From assembly GCF_024505055.1 (NCBI RefSeq), contig NZ_JANIBL010000011.1, forward strand, positions 1 through 64,000: a stretch of DNA of 64,000 nucleotides, written 5' to 3'. This document shows positions 1-10,490 of the stretch, piece after piece. The translations under genes and the position numbers were made by a program. The notes below the pieces were generated by a model. The model was not told the DNA's origin, searched no databases, and was given only the letters and a program-made list of their open reading frames with translations. The stretch comes from Methylomonas rosea. GTDB taxonomy: Bacteria; Pseudomonadota; Gammaproteobacteria; Methylococcales; Methylomonadaceae. The number at the start of each line of letters is the position of its first letter. Position 1 is the first letter of the stretch.

Positions 1-492
1 CGGCGCCAGGCGCGCAGCAATTGCGGCCGCTGAGCCACCGGACGAGCCGCCGGGTACGCAATCGGTCGCCCAGGGATTACGCACCGGGCCGTAGAAACTG
101 TTTTCGTTGGACGAGCCCATGGCAAATTCGTCCATGTTCAATTTGCCCAACATCACTGCACCAGCGCTGTTGAAGTGTTCAACCACTGTGGCGTCGTAGG
201 GGGCGATAAAATTGTCCAACATTTTTGAGCCGCAGCTGGTTTTAGTGCCTAGCGTGCAGAAAATGTCTTTTTGGGCGATGGGGATTCCGGTTAGTGGTCC
301 GGCGGTGCCGGCAGCAAGCAGTTGATCTGCGGTTTGCGCTTGTTGCAACGCGCTTTCCGCGCTAACGGTGATAAATGCGTTCAGGTCCTGGTGCTGGCTA
401 ATGCGGTCCAAGAAGAATTGGGTGAGATCAAAGCTGGAAAATTCTCTACTGCGCAGCCCGGCTGCCAGTTCGCTAAGGGTTTTTTTGTGCAT
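1..492 (-). CDS. gatA: Glu/Asp-tRNA(Gln/Asn) amidotransferase subunit A, N-terminal part
   Basis: Subunit A is the amidase of the GatCAB complex, which turns Glu-tRNA(Gln) or Asp-tRNA(Asn) into the amidated form in the cytoplasm. The 164 codons present begin [13 protein letters not shown] and reach the amidase signature. The conserved lysine of the Ser-cis-Ser-Lys triad lies in [10 protein letters not shown], and the serine-rich loop reads [14 protein letters not shown]. The start at 492 lies 8 bases after the gatC stop, as expected for a gatCA operon. The gene runs off the left edge of the window, so only about a third is present. The identification is secure. Confidence 0.95.
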   Translation of the reverse strand, partial: MHKKTLSELAAGLRSREFSSFDLTQFFLDRISQHQDLNAFITVSAESALQQAQTADQLLAAGTAGPLTGIPIAQKDIFCTLGTKTSCGSKMLDNFIAPYDATVVEHFNSAGAVMLGKLNMDEFAMGSSNENSFYGPVRNPWATDCVPGGSSGGSAAAIAARLAP

Positions 493-500
493 AATCGTCC

Positions 501-788
501 TTAATCGATGACTTTGGGAACCAGGTACAATCCGGCTTCTGTTTGCGGGGCGATGGTTTGGAAATGGTCGCGCTGATCGGTCTCGGTCACCGCGTCTTCG
601 CGCAGGCGCTGCATTTGGTCCAGCGGATGCGCCATCGGCGTCACGCCGTCGGTGTTTAACTGGCCCATCTGCGTCATTAATTCCAGTACGCCGGATAGGT
701 CTTTTGCATAGTGTTCGACATCTTGTTCAGCAATGCCCAGCCTTGCCAGGTGAGCGATTTTTTTAACGTCATTCGCCGTTAACGACAT
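501..788 (-). CDS. gatC: Glu/Asp-tRNA amidotransferase subunit C
   Basis: This is the small 95-residue subunit that wraps around and stabilises GatA and GatB in the tRNA-dependent amidotransferase. It begins [19 protein letters not shown], the usual GatC N-terminus, and ends with the conserved LYLVPKVID tail. Its length is normal for the family. It is the first gene of a gatC-gatA operon and diverges from mreB across about 110 bases. Confidence 0.95.
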   Translation of the reverse strand: MSLTANDVKKIAHLARLGIAEQDVEHYAKDLSGVLELMTQMGQLNTDGVTPMAHPLDQMQRLREDAVTETDQRDHFQTIAPQTEAGLYLVPKVID

Positions 789-866
789 TCTTCTAACTCC
801 AGGTTTTCTTAGTAAAACTATGATACTTTATATCTTGCTCAAATACCTGCTTGATTGTTAAAGTAG

Positions 867-1946
<1,080 letters not shown>

Positions 1947-1968
1947 GCGCCGCTGCCAAACATCTCTG

Positions 1969-2010
1969 AAAGGCCGCTGTAACCGCGCAAAGTGGCTACA
2001 GCGGCCTTTT
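1969..2010 (+). terminator. Rho-independent terminator or attenuator after mreB
   Basis: A perfect 13-base inverted repeat (AAAGGCCGCTGTA at 1969-1981 and TACAGCGGCCTTT at 1997-2009) encloses a 15-base loop and runs into TTTTCT. It begins 23 bases after the mreB stop. It probably reduces read-through into mreC, or implies a separate promoter for mreCD-mrdA-rodA. Confidence 0.85.
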
Positions 2011-2128
2011 CTATGAAATTTATGCCGCTCGGCACATAATATGCCGGTCAGCGGAGGTTGATTGTTCTTACTTTCGCGTCGATGGGTGCCGGTCTTGCTT
2101 GTCGCGTTTTGATTGTTAGAGGTTTGCC

Positions 2129-3025
2129 ATAAAACTCTTATTTGCCAAAGGCCCTTCGCTTAATACCCGTTTACTGGTGGCATTACTGGTATCCATTTCG
2201 ATGTTAGTGATCGATTACCGTAGTGAGCGCCTGGAGCGGTTACGCTCCTTGTTGTCGGTGTTTACCTATCCATTACAGTCGCTTGCCAGCCTGCCGGTCG
2301 ATTTTTACCAGACGGTTTCCGGAACGGTCATTTCTTTTGTGGAATTGCAAAAAGAAAATCGGCGTTTGAAAGAGGCCCAGTTTGTAAATGACACGAAATT
2401 GCTGAAATTCGCGGCCTTGGAAAAAGAAAATACCCGTCTGCGGATGCTGTTGGAAAACTCCTTTCAGCTTGGTGAGCAGGTGTTGGTCGCTGAGCTGGTG
2501 TCGGTAAAACTGGCCCCTTATGAGCATACCGTGGTGGTCAACAAAGGCTCGCGTTTTGGCGTGCATCCTGAACAACCGGTGTTGGATGCCAATGGCATTG
2601 TCGGCCAGGTGGTGAGGGCTTTGCCGTCCAGCTCGGAAGTGATGCTGATCACCGATCCGGATCATGCCATACCGGTACAAGTCAACCGCAATGGTTTGCG
2701 CACCATCGCCTTCGGCACCGGTCAACCCAATCGCCTGCATTTGCCGTTTCTGGCTAATAACGCCGACATCGTGCCTGGCGATTTGCTGGTAACTTCAGGG
2801 CTTGGCGGTGTGTTTCCGGCTGGTTACCCGGTGGCCGTAGTCGATAAGTTCGAAGCCAGGCCGGACAAATCCTTTGCCAATATCTACGCCACGCCAAAAG
2901 CGGAATTGGATAAAAGCCGCGAGTTTTTGATCGTCTGGAGTCACTCCACGCCGGTCGTGTTAGGGGAGCCGGGCAAAGCCCCGGTAGAACCCGAACCCAA
3001 GGGTGCAGAGAATGTCGCGCCTTGA
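2129..3025 (+). CDS. mreC: Rod-shape-determining protein MreC, probable ATA start
   Basis: MreC is a bitopic inner-membrane protein whose periplasmic beta-barrel region activates PBP2 in the elongasome. From 2129 the reading frame encodes (I/M)KLLFAKGPSLNTRLLVALL, which fits the usual MreC N-terminus (basic, KGPSL, then the membrane helix). It continues into a coiled coil around residues 70-110 and the beta-rich MreC core. No ATG, GTG or TTG exists in frame between the upstream TAG (2117) and GTG at 2177, which lies inside the membrane segment. AGAGG at 2118-2122 sits 6 bases before ATA at 2129, so ATA is the best-placed start (298 residues). The conservative alternative is GTG at 2177 (282 residues), which would cut into the membrane helix. 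A sequencing error at the start codon is possible. The 3' end overlaps mreD. Confidence 0.88.
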   Translation: MKLLFAKGPSLNTRLLVALLVSISMLVIDYRSERLERLRSLLSVFTYPLQSLASLPVDFYQTVSGTVISFVELQKENRRLKEAQFVNDTKLLKFAALEKENTRLRMLLENSFQLGEQVLVAELVSVKLAPYEHTVVVNKGSRFGVHPEQPVLDANGIVGQVVRALPSSSEVMLITDPDHAIPVQVNRNGLRTIAFGTGQPNRLHLPFLANNADIVPGDLLVTSGLGGVFPAGYPVAVVDKFEARPDKSFANIYATPKAELDKSREFLIVWSHSTPVVLGEPGKAPVEPEPKGAENVAP

Positions 3026-3500
3026 TTTTGCCGCCACTGTTTACTTCTTCGCCACCATAGGCGGGGCGATGGTGCTGCGGGTCATGTCGCTGTTTCCGAG
3101 CATGGATGTATTCAATCCGGACTGGATCGTACTGGTGTTGATTTATTGGTCCATTGCCTTGCCTGAACGGTTTGGCGTGTTCAGCGCTTGGTCGATAGGT
3201 TTGTTGACCGATGTGTTAACCGGGCGCTTGCTTGGCCAGTACGCCTTGATCTATGCGCTGATTTGCTATTTCAGTATCAACGAGCACCGGCGTTTGCGGC
3301 AATTCCCGATGGTGCAGCAATGCGTGTTTGTGTTTTTGTGTTTGTTTGCATCGCAGAGCATTATTTTCGGCACGGAAAGCATGCAAGCCGGCAATCGCCT
3401 GCCCCTGGCATTTTGGTATCCGGTGTTATCCGGAACCTTGGTGTGGCCGCTGGTGTTTGTGGTGCTGCGCTATATCCGGGTAATGGCGCGCATCGTTTAA
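3012..3500 (+). CDS. mreD: Rod-shape-determining protein MreD
   Basis: MreD is a small polytopic inner-membrane protein of the elongasome. From ATG at 3012 it has 162 residues with about five hydrophobic helices, the family's usual size and pattern, and the sequence GLLTDVLTGRLLGQYAL typical of MreD. It overlaps the last codons of mreC, which implies translational coupling. A GTG at 3003 would add three residues. The stop is followed 7 bases later by mrdA. Confidence 0.93.
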   Translation: MSRLDFAATVYFFATIGGAMVLRVMSLFPSMDVFNPDWIVLVLIYWSIALPERFGVFSAWSIGLLTDVLTGRLLGQYALIYALICYFSINEHRRLRQFPMVQQCVFVFLCLFASQSIIFGTESMQAGNRLPLAFWYPVLSGTLVWPLVFVVLRYIRVMARIV

Positions 3501-3506
3501 TGGGGC

Positions 3507-5357
3507 ATGGATAGAAAATTCGCCATCAAAGACCCGCTCGCCGAAAGCCGCTTATTTTTAAGCCGCATCGTCGCGGCTTTTATCCTGATCCTGTTTTTGA
3601 TCGCCGGTCTGGTGTTACGTTTGGTGTATTTGCAGGTCGTCGGGCATGAGCACTATGCGACGCTGTCCAAGGATAACCGCATCAAGATATCGCCCTTGCC
3701 CCCCACCCGCGGGGTGATTTACGACCGCAAGGGCCGGATGCTCGCGGAAAACGTGCCAACCTACAGTTTGGAACTTATTCCCGAACAGATCGAAAATATC
3801 GACGACACGCTAGCCAGATTGCAGAAGCTGCTGGACATTTCCGAAGAAAAAATCGATTTGTTTCAAAAGCAGCGCAAACGCAATAAATCCTTTACCAGCA
3901 CGCCCTTATTGCAAAATCTCAGCGACGAGGACGTGGCGAAATTTGCCGTGGTTAGGCCGTATTTCCCCGGTGTCGATGTCTACGCGCGTTTGGTGCGGCA
4001 TTATCCCTACGGCGATTTGGCTTCCCATGTCGTGGGCTATGTGGGGCGGATCAACGAGCAGGAGATGAGGACTCTGCCGCTGGCGAAATATCGCGGCACC
4101 AACCATATCGGCAAAACCGGTATTGAGAAAACCTACGAAGAACATCTGTTAGGTACCGCCGGTTACGAAGAAATTGAAACCAATGCGCAAGCCAGGGCAG
4201 TCAATACCGTGGCGACGGTGGAGCCGGTAGCCGGGTCCAACATCTATTTGACCTTAGATATCGATTTGCAAAAAATTGCTTACGACGCATTATCCGAATA
4301 CAACGGCGCGGCGGTAGCGATTGAAATTAAAACCGGTGGCGTACTGGTGTTCGCCAGCCGGCCCGGTTTTGACCCCAATCCGTTTGTGTCGGGTATTTCC
4401 GGCAAAGAATACAAGGCCTTGCAGGATTCGCCGGATCAGCCGCTCTATAATCGGGCTTTGCGCGGCCAGTACCCGCCTGGCTCGACAGTCAAACCGTTTT
4501 TAGCGTTGGCCGGCTTGGAATATGGCGTCACCGAGTTCAACCACCGCTTATTCTGTCCCGGCTATTACAAATTGCCGAATGTCGATCATAAATACCGTGA
4601 CTGGAAAAAATGGGGGCACGGCATGGTCGACATGAACGATGCGATTACCCAGTCCTGCGATGTGTATTTCTACGATCTGGCGCTGGCACTAGGCATCGAT
4701 AAAATGCATGCATTTATGGATAAATTCAGTTTCGGCCGCAAAACCGGGATTGATTTGGTCGGCGAAGTGGACGGCTTGATGCCGTCCAAGGAATGGAAAA
4801 AACATTACCGTAGTCAGGCCTGGTTTCCCGGCGAGACGTTGATTACCGGAATAGGGCAAGGCTACACGCAAGCCACGCCGCTGCAATTGGCGCATGCCAC
4901 GGCGACGTTGGCCAACTACGGCAAGGTGATCACGCCGCATCTGGTGCACAGTATTATTAGCGCCGATTATGCCGACATGATCGGCGGTAAAGCCGATGCC
5001 TTGATCCCGTTGAAAACGCAGAATGTCGAAAATATCATTAAAGGCATGACCAATGTGGTGCACGGTTCCAGGGGTACCGCCGGCCGCTTGGCCAAGGCCA
5101 TTACCTATCAAATTGCCGGCAAGACTGGTACGGCACAAGTGTTTACCATCAAGCAGGAAGAGAAATACAACGAAGACGCCATCGACTTTAAAATGCGCGA
5201 TCATGCTTTATTCATAGCTTTTGCCCCGGTGCACGATCCGCAAATCGCCGTGGCTATCATCGCCGAGCACGGCGGTCACGGCGGTTCGGTGGCGGCGCCG
5301 ATTGCCGGCGAAATTATCGATGCCTATCTGAATCAGAAAAAGGATGCTCAGCCATGA
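3507..5357 (+). CDS. mrdA: Penicillin-binding protein 2, elongasome transpeptidase
   Basis: PBP2 cross-links peptidoglycan during lateral wall growth, anchored in the inner membrane with its catalytic domain in the periplasm. The 616 residues contain one N-terminal membrane helix (about 20-45), the PBP dimerisation domain, and a transpeptidase domain. The catalytic serine is S326 in GSTVK, and the KTG box starts at K539 (AGKTGTAQ). The second motif reads SCD, in the place of the SSD or SSN seen in other PBP2s. Length is normal. It overlaps rodA by ATGA, consistent with the two working as a glycosyltransferase/transpeptidase pair. Confidence 0.96.
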   Translation: MDRKFAIKDPLAESRLFLSRIVAAFILILFLIAGLVLRLVYLQVVGHEHYATLSKDNRIKISPLPPTRGVIYDRKGRMLAENVPTYSLELIPEQIENIDDTLARLQKLLDISEEKIDLFQKQRKRNKSFTSTPLLQNLSDEDVAKFAVVRPYFPGVDVYARLVRHYPYGDLASHVVGYVGRINEQEMRTLPLAKYRGTNHIGKTGIEKTYEEHLLGTAGYEEIETNAQARAVNTVATVEPVAGSNIYLTLDIDLQKIAYDALSEYNGAAVAIEIKTGGVLVFASRPGFDPNPFVSGISGKEYKALQDSPDQPLYNRALRGQYPPGSTVKPFLALAGLEYGVTEFNHRLFCPGYYKLPNVDHKYRDWKKWGHGMVDMNDAITQSCDVYFYDLALALGIDKMHAFMDKFSFGRKTGIDLVGEVDGLMPSKEWKKHYRSQAWFPGETLITGIGQGYTQATPLQLAHATATLANYGKVITPHLVHSIISADYADMIGGKADALIPLKTQNVENIIKGMTNVVHGSRGTAGRLAKAITYQIAGKTGTAQVFTIKQEEKYNEDAIDFKMRDHALFIAFAPVHDPQIAVAIIAEHGGHGGSVAAPIAGEIIDAYLNQKKDAQP

Positions 5358-6484
5358 GAACCGAAATGCGCAACGAACAATTCCAGCCGCCGTCGCTGCT
5401 GGGAAATTTGCTCAGAAAGCTGCATATCGACATTCCGCTGTTCATCGGCTTGTTACTGATCTGCGCCACCAGTTTTGTGATTTTATACAGTGCCGGCGGC
5501 CAGGAAGTGCCCTTGTTGATTCGACACGCCACCCGCATGGGTTTCGCGATTTTATTGATGATCGTGTTGGCGCATATCAACCCGCGCCGCTTCCAAACTT
5601 TTTCAGTGGCCCTGTTCACCGTTTGTGTGCTGCTGTTGTTGGCGGTAGCGGTGATGGGGCAGATCAGTATGGGCGCTCAGCGCTGGCTGGATCTTGGGTT
5701 CTTTCGTTTTCAGCCGTCCGAATTTACCAAAATCAGCGCGCCGATGATGGTGGCTTGGTATCTGTCGGAACGCGCCTTGCCGCCCAAGCCTAAACATGTG
5801 TTGGGTGCAGCGACGTTGTTGATTGTGCCGGTTTTACTAATTGCCAAACAGCCGGATTTGGGGACCTCGTTGCTGGTTGCCAGCTCCGGTGCGGCGGTAT
5901 TGTTCTTCGCCGGCTTATCCTGGTGGTTCATGCTGGGCATTGTGGCTTTACTGGCGTCTTTGACGCCGGTGTTGTGGCATTTTATGCGCGATTATCAGCG
6001 CAATAGAGTATTGACGTTTATGAATCCGGAGGCCGATCCGATGGGCGCCGGTTACCATATCATCCAGTCGAAAATTGCTATCGGTTCCGGAGGGATCAAC
6101 GGCAAGGGCTGGCTGGGCAGTAGTCAGGCGGAGCTGGATTTTTTACCGGAAAGCTCCACCGACTTTATCTTTGCGGTGTTTGCCGAGGAATTTGGCCTGT
6201 TCGGCTGCGTCGGTCTGCTGGTTTTGTATTTGCTGGTCATCAGCCGGTGTTTTTATATCGCCGTGCAAGCCCAGGATACCTACTCGCGCCTGTTGGCCGG
6301 CAGCTTGGCGTTTACTTTTTTTGTCTACGTTTTTGTGAATATCGGCATGGTGATCGGCGTATTGCCGGTGGTCGGCGTGCCGCTACCGCTGGTCAGTTAC
6401 GGCGGCACCTCAATGGTGACCTTGATGGCCGGTTTCGGTATCCTGATGTCCATACATACTCACCGTAAATTACTACCCGTTTAA
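5354..6484 (+). CDS. rodA: RodA, SEDS peptidoglycan glycosyltransferase
   Basis: RodA polymerises lipid II into glycan strands with PBP2 in the elongasome. The 376 residues hold about ten membrane helices. Conserved SEDS stretches are present: GAQRWLDLGFFRFQPSE in the first half and PLPLVSYGGTSMVTLMAGFG near the C-terminus. Its ATG overlaps the mrdA stop (ATGA), so the pair is translationally coupled. mltB follows 7 bases downstream. Confidence 0.97.
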   Translation: MRTEMRNEQFQPPSLLGNLLRKLHIDIPLFIGLLLICATSFVILYSAGGQEVPLLIRHATRMGFAILLMIVLAHINPRRFQTFSVALFTVCVLLLLAVAVMGQISMGAQRWLDLGFFRFQPSEFTKISAPMMVAWYLSERALPPKPKHVLGAATLLIVPVLLIAKQPDLGTSLLVASSGAAVLFFAGLSWWFMLGIVALLASLTPVLWHFMRDYQRNRVLTFMNPEADPMGAGYHIIQSKIAIGSGGINGKGWLGSSQAELDFLPESSTDFIFAVFAEEFGLFGCVGLLVLYLLVISRCFYIAVQAQDTYSRLLAGSLAFTFFVYVFVNIGMVIGVLPVVGVPLPLVSYGGTSMVTLMAGFGILMSIHTHRKLLPV

Positions 6485-6491
6485 TTGGCTT

Positions 6492-7478
6492 ATGAATATC
6501 AACAAGAAACTATCCGCCTGGGTGTTAGCCGCCACGATACTGGGGGCAGGTTCGGCCTCCGCCGAGGTGGCAGAAACCGACAGCTTCAAACAATTTATCC
6601 ATAACATGGTTAAACAACAGCATTTCAACGAAGCTGATTTGCGAAATCTGTTCAAAATGGTGCAAATCCAGCAGCCGATCCTGGATGCGATGTCCAAACC
6701 AGCGGAAGGTAAGCCTTGGTTTCAATACCGCGAGATCTTCATGACCGAAGCGCGCATCGCCGGAGGCGTGCAGTTCTGGAAAGATAACGAAGCAGTCTTG
6801 AAAGCCGTGGAAAGCCAATACGGTGTGCCGGCGGAAATCATCATCGCCATCATCGGCGTGGAAACCAAGTACGGCGCGCATACCGGCAAATACCGGGTGA
6901 TCGACGCGCTGGTGACTTTGGGTTTTGCCTATCCGCCGCGCAGCGAGTTCTTCTTGAAAGAGTTGGAACAATTCCTGGTGTTAGCCCGCGAAGAGCATAT
7001 TGACCCGCTGCAACCGATGGGGTCTTACGCCGGGGCGATGGGCTTGCCGCAGTTCATGCCCAGCAGTTTTCGCGGCTACGCCAAGGATTTTGATCTGGAC
7101 GGTAAACGGAATATCTGGACCAATAGCGCCGATGCGATAGCCAGCGTGGCTAATTATTTCGTCCGTAACCAATGGCAACCCGGCGGGGCTGTGGCTTACC
7201 CGGTCACTGCGCGCGGCGACGCTTATCGGCAAGCGCTAGGCAAGGGCGTTAAACCCGATACTAACGTCGGCGAATTGCGCCGCTTAGGGGTGGATGCGCC
7301 GACGCAATTAGCCTCTAGCGAAACTGTCAAACTGTTGGCTTACCAGCAGCAGGTTGGCGAAGATTTATGGGTAGGCCTGCATAATTTCTATGTGATTACC
7401 CGCTACAACCACAGCCCGCTTTACGCGATGGCGGTGTATCAACTCAGCCAGGCCATTGCCGCCCGTAAGGCTTCTTAA
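6492..7478 (+). CDS. mltB: Lytic murein transglycosylase B
   Basis: MltB cleaves the glycan strand of murein to 1,6-anhydro products, making room for wall insertion. The 328-residue product starts with a signal peptide (MNINKKLSAWVLAATILGAG, cleavage probably after SASA). It has the MltB catalytic region GVETKYGAHTGKYRVIDAL with the catalytic glutamate in VETKYG, followed by YAGAMGLPQFMPSSF. No lipobox cysteine is visible, so it is probably soluble rather than lipidated. It closes the shape operon, and a hairpin terminator lies about 80 bases downstream. Confidence 0.93.
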   Translation: MNINKKLSAWVLAATILGAGSASAEVAETDSFKQFIHNMVKQQHFNEADLRNLFKMVQIQQPILDAMSKPAEGKPWFQYREIFMTEARIAGGVQFWKDNEAVLKAVESQYGVPAEIIIAIIGVETKYGAHTGKYRVIDALVTLGFAYPPRSEFFLKELEQFLVLAREEHIDPLQPMGSYAGAMGLPQFMPSSFRGYAKDFDLDGKRNIWTNSADAIASVANYFVRNQWQPGGAVAYPVTARGDAYRQALGKGVKPDTNVGELRRLGVDAPTQLASSETVKLLAYQQQVGEDLWVGLHNFYVITRYNHSPLYAMAVYQLSQAIAARKAS

Positions 7479-7556
7479 GCATGACTGCCATTGATGGACT
7501 ATTCTTGTCCGGCACTGGCAAAACCAGACTTGCTGGTAGCGCTTATATCTGACTTT

Positions 7557-7583
7557 ACAGGGTCGATGCTATCGGCCCTGTTT
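7557..7583 (+). terminator. Hairpin terminator after mltB
   Basis: ACAGGG-t-CGAT-gct-ATCG-g-CCCTGT forms a nearly perfect stem followed by TT and a pyrimidine-rich stretch, in the 122-base gap after mltB. It separates the shape operon from the MBOAT gene, which starts 17 bases later. Confidence 0.65.
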
Positions 7584-7600
7584 CACTTGGCAGCGGGCCT

Positions 7601-9013
7601 ATGCAATTTGATTCGTTTTTGTTTCTGATTTTTTGGCTAGTCGTTTTAGCTCTGCATTACTCGATAAGCAATTGGCGAGCGCAAAAAATTGTTTTACTAA
7701 TAGCCAGCTACCTGTTCTATGCGGCCTGGAATCCACCGTTCGTGGTGTTGCTGTGGATTTCCACGACCGTAGATTTTTTTCTGGCCAAAACCATGGCGGC
7801 CTCGAAAAACCAGGAACGCCGTAAAGGCTTGCTGACGATTAGTTTGTTGGTGAATCTGGGGTTTCTGGGGTTTTTCAAATACGCGGATTTCTTGAATCAA
7901 AGTTTTGCCGCTGTGCTCGGATTAACGGGGATCAAATATCAACCGCTGCCTTTGAGCATCGTGTTGCCGATCGGTATTTCTTTTTATACCTTCCAGACCT
8001 TGTCCTACACGCTGGACGTTTATCAACGCAAAACGCCCGCCGAGCGCAGTTTTTTGGATTTTTCCTTGTTCGTGACGTTTTTTCCGCAACTGGTGGCCGG
8101 GCCGATAGTCCGTGCACCGCAGTTCTTGCCTCAGTGTAAAACCCCGCAAAAAGCCACCAGCGAACAATTTATTTGGGGACTGACGCTGTTTTTATTCGGA
8201 ATATTCGCTAAAGCTATTTTGGCAGACACTGCCCTCGCACCGGTAGTCGATCAGATTTACACGACGCCCAGCGCGTTTCCAGGTTTGGATGTCTGGTTGG
8301 GGGTGCTGGCGTTTTCCGGGCAAATCTTTTTTGATTTTGCCGGTTATTCCTTATGCGCAATTGGTGCTGCGCTGACCCTGGGCTTTAGCTTGCCGGATAA
8401 TTTTCATTGCCCTTACGGCGCGCTGGGGTTCTCGGATTTTTGGAAGCGCTGGCATATTTCGCTGTCCAGTTGGCTGCGGGATTATCTGTATTTTAGTTTG
8501 GGCGGTAGCCGGGGCAAGCCGATCAGGACCGCGTTTAATTTAGTGTTGGTGATGATTTTGGGTGGATTGTGGCATGGTGCGGCCTGGACCTTTGCGGTCT
8601 GGGGCTGTTTGCATGGCTTGTTTCTGATCATTGAACACGGCATCAAACAAATCACGGCTTATCGTCCAACAGGGCTGGCGCCAAAATTGGTTTTGATCTT
8701 GCTGACATTTGTAATCGTGTCGTTGACCTGGATTCCGTTTCGCGCGCAAGGTTTCGACAATTTAGCGGCATTAGTAGAGGCGCTGACCAATACGACCGGC
8801 AGTAGCGAATTAGCCATGCTTAACAGAGTGGTCGTTGTGGTAGTTATGACTACAACACTGATTTGGCACATGGCTAGTCGGGAAATCAGGCTTGAACAAC
8901 GATTCGATAATTTCTCACCCATGGTCAAAACCAGCGTCATCGCCTTGTTGATGGTTTGTGTGGGTATTTTTTCTACGGGTGACAGTCGTGCATTCATCTA
9001 CTTCCAATTCTAG
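7601..9013 (+). CDS. MBOAT-family O-acyltransferase (AlgI-like)
   Basis: Members of this family move acyl groups, commonly acetyl, across the inner membrane onto exported polysaccharides. The 470-residue protein has about ten membrane helices. The MBOAT hallmark region includes FSDFWKRWHISLSSWLRDYL and GGLWHGAAWTFAVWGCLHG, with the catalytic histidine at H325 (WHGAAW). Length fits AlgI/PatA-type enzymes. The next gene overlaps its 3' end and encodes an SGNH-like protein, the usual partner that finishes acyl transfer in the periplasm. No alginate genes are nearby, so the acceptor polymer is unknown. Confidence 0.9.
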   Translation: MQFDSFLFLIFWLVVLALHYSISNWRAQKIVLLIASYLFYAAWNPPFVVLLWISTTVDFFLAKTMAASKNQERRKGLLTISLLVNLGFLGFFKYADFLNQSFAAVLGLTGIKYQPLPLSIVLPIGISFYTFQTLSYTLDVYQRKTPAERSFLDFSLFVTFFPQLVAGPIVRAPQFLPQCKTPQKATSEQFIWGLTLFLFGIFAKAILADTALAPVVDQIYTTPSAFPGLDVWLGVLAFSGQIFFDFAGYSLCAIGAALTLGFSLPDNFHCPYGALGFSDFWKRWHISLSSWLRDYLYFSLGGSRGKPIRTAFNLVLVMILGGLWHGAAWTFAVWGCLHGLFLIIEHGIKQITAYRPTGLAPKLVLILLTFVIVSLTWIPFRAQGFDNLAALVEALTNTTGSSELAMLNRVVVVVVMTTTLIWHMASREIRLEQRFDNFSPMVKTSVIALLMVCVGIFSTGDSRAFIYFQF

Positions 9014-10061
9014 TGATCGCTTGCCACGGCAAGATCTTAAACAGAGCTTTTTGATTGGCACGTTAATAGGGGTGCTGTTATTAATGGTCGTCGAGCTGAG
9101 ATTACGGCAAATCGGCTTTCAGCCCACGGTGCAGGACAGCAAGGAATTATGGGCCACCGAGCGCAGCAAAGCCGTTTTGTTGGGCAAGCAGGCGTTGATT
9201 TTAGTCGGCGACTCGCGCATGCAACTAGATATGGACCTGGATGTGTTGGCTGCCACAACCGGTTTGACACCGGTGCAACTGGCCATAGACGGTTCGGAGT
9301 TTTTACCGGTGTTGGCGGATTTGGCTGCTGATGAGAGTATCACCGGTACCGTGCTGGTGTCCGGCGATGTCTGGAAGTTGGTAGAAAAGCAGCATACCGA
9401 CCGTGCTAACGAATGGATAGATTTTTATCACCGAGAATACCAAGCCTTGGTGGCGCCCAAACTCGAAACGCTATTGAAAAGCCAAGTGCAACAATGGTCC
9501 GCGTTATACGCCAGCGGCATGCCGGCCAGCGACCTGCTGATACGCTTGAACACGCCCGGCAAGGTTAGGCCGCTTTATCTCAGCACTAAACCCAATCGGC
9601 AACGCGACGCCGATTATCAATTGGTCGAACAACCGATGTTTTATATTCAGCGGGTGTTACGCAACCTTGGGCAAACGGTCGATCTCACTAAAGTGGCTTC
9701 GCAAGCCGATTTCGAACGCTTGGTGATCGACGCCTTGCAACAATCGGCGCCGACTCATTATGCGCCGGAGCAGTTTTTCTACGTCAATCGCCTAACCGAC
9801 CGGATTCTGGACCGGGGCGGCAAAATCGCCTTTATCAATTTCCCGATGACGGGATTGATTTTCGCTATCGATGAGCACCGTAGCCCGCGCCAATTCGGCT
9901 GGGATGTATTCGCCGCCCATAGCCGAGCAATTACTTTTAATTCTCAGGATTATCCGGCTTTAAACTTTGCATTGCCGGATGGCTCGCATTTGGATGTGCG
10001 AGATAAGCAGACTTTTACCGAACAGCTGGTTTCGGGATTGAAAGCCAAAGCGGTTTTTTGA
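8988..10061 (+). CDS. SGNH-hydrolase-like partner of the MBOAT protein
   Basis: The product (357 residues from GTG at 8988; GTG codons at 8958 or 8979 would add up to ten residues) has one N-terminal membrane helix (SFLIGTLIGVLLLMVVELRL) and then a periplasmic domain. A GDSR block with the presumed nucleophile S76 and a C-terminal DGSHLD giving D331-x-x-H334 match the SGNH/GDSL catalytic pattern. MBOAT-SGNH pairs acetylate exopolysaccharides, so transfer of an acyl group to a polymer is the likely role. The gene overlaps the MBOAT gene, and all candidate starts are GTG with poor ribosome-binding sites, so translation is probably coupled. The exact substrate cannot be read from the sequence. 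Confidence 0.72.
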   Translation: MHSSTSNSSDRLPRQDLKQSFLIGTLIGVLLLMVVELRLRQIGFQPTVQDSKELWATERSKAVLLGKQALILVGDSRMQLDMDLDVLAATTGLTPVQLAIDGSEFLPVLADLAADESITGTVLVSGDVWKLVEKQHTDRANEWIDFYHREYQALVAPKLETLLKSQVQQWSALYASGMPASDLLIRLNTPGKVRPLYLSTKPNRQRDADYQLVEQPMFYIQRVLRNLGQTVDLTKVASQADFERLVIDALQQSAPTHYAPEQFFYVNRLTDRILDRGGKIAFINFPMTGLIFAIDEHRSPRQFGWDVFAAHSRAITFNSQDYPALNFALPDGSHLDVRDKQTFTEQLVSGLKAKAVF

Positions 10062-10490
10062 ATTCGGCGCTGGGAAAAAACGATGAATCAAACTCTATTT
10101 ATTGTAGGTATTTGGTTTGGGCTGAGTTTGTCGAAGCCTATTTCTGTTGGGTCCTCCGGTAGGTTAAGTGCTCCCATGGTACAAGAGAAGCAGGGGAATA
10201 TTTACTAGATCGCTATATGGCTTGGATTCGGTCTTCCAGACTCAGATCGCACACCAACCTTTCGAGTATCGTCGTTGTTGGGCAGGGAAAAGGCCATCAT
10301 TTTTAAATTGTCTATTCCACATTTTTTTGAGGCCTCAAAATCGTTGGGCGGTAACTGCTTCTGTGTTTTCGCTGGCCTGCTAAAACTCAGAAGGGATAAC
10401 TGTGGTAAGCCCATAACCATTCCCAATATGCCGCACCTCTGTGTCGCCGAACTCCTGCTGCTCCGCCGTCGCTTAATCCGACTCATCCTT
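10062..10490. other. Non-coding stretch before the IS remnant
   Basis: No convincing gene is present. Short open frames exist on both strands but lack recognisable motifs and have poor codon use. The stretch probably holds decayed sequence from the mobile element that follows. Confidence 0.5.
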
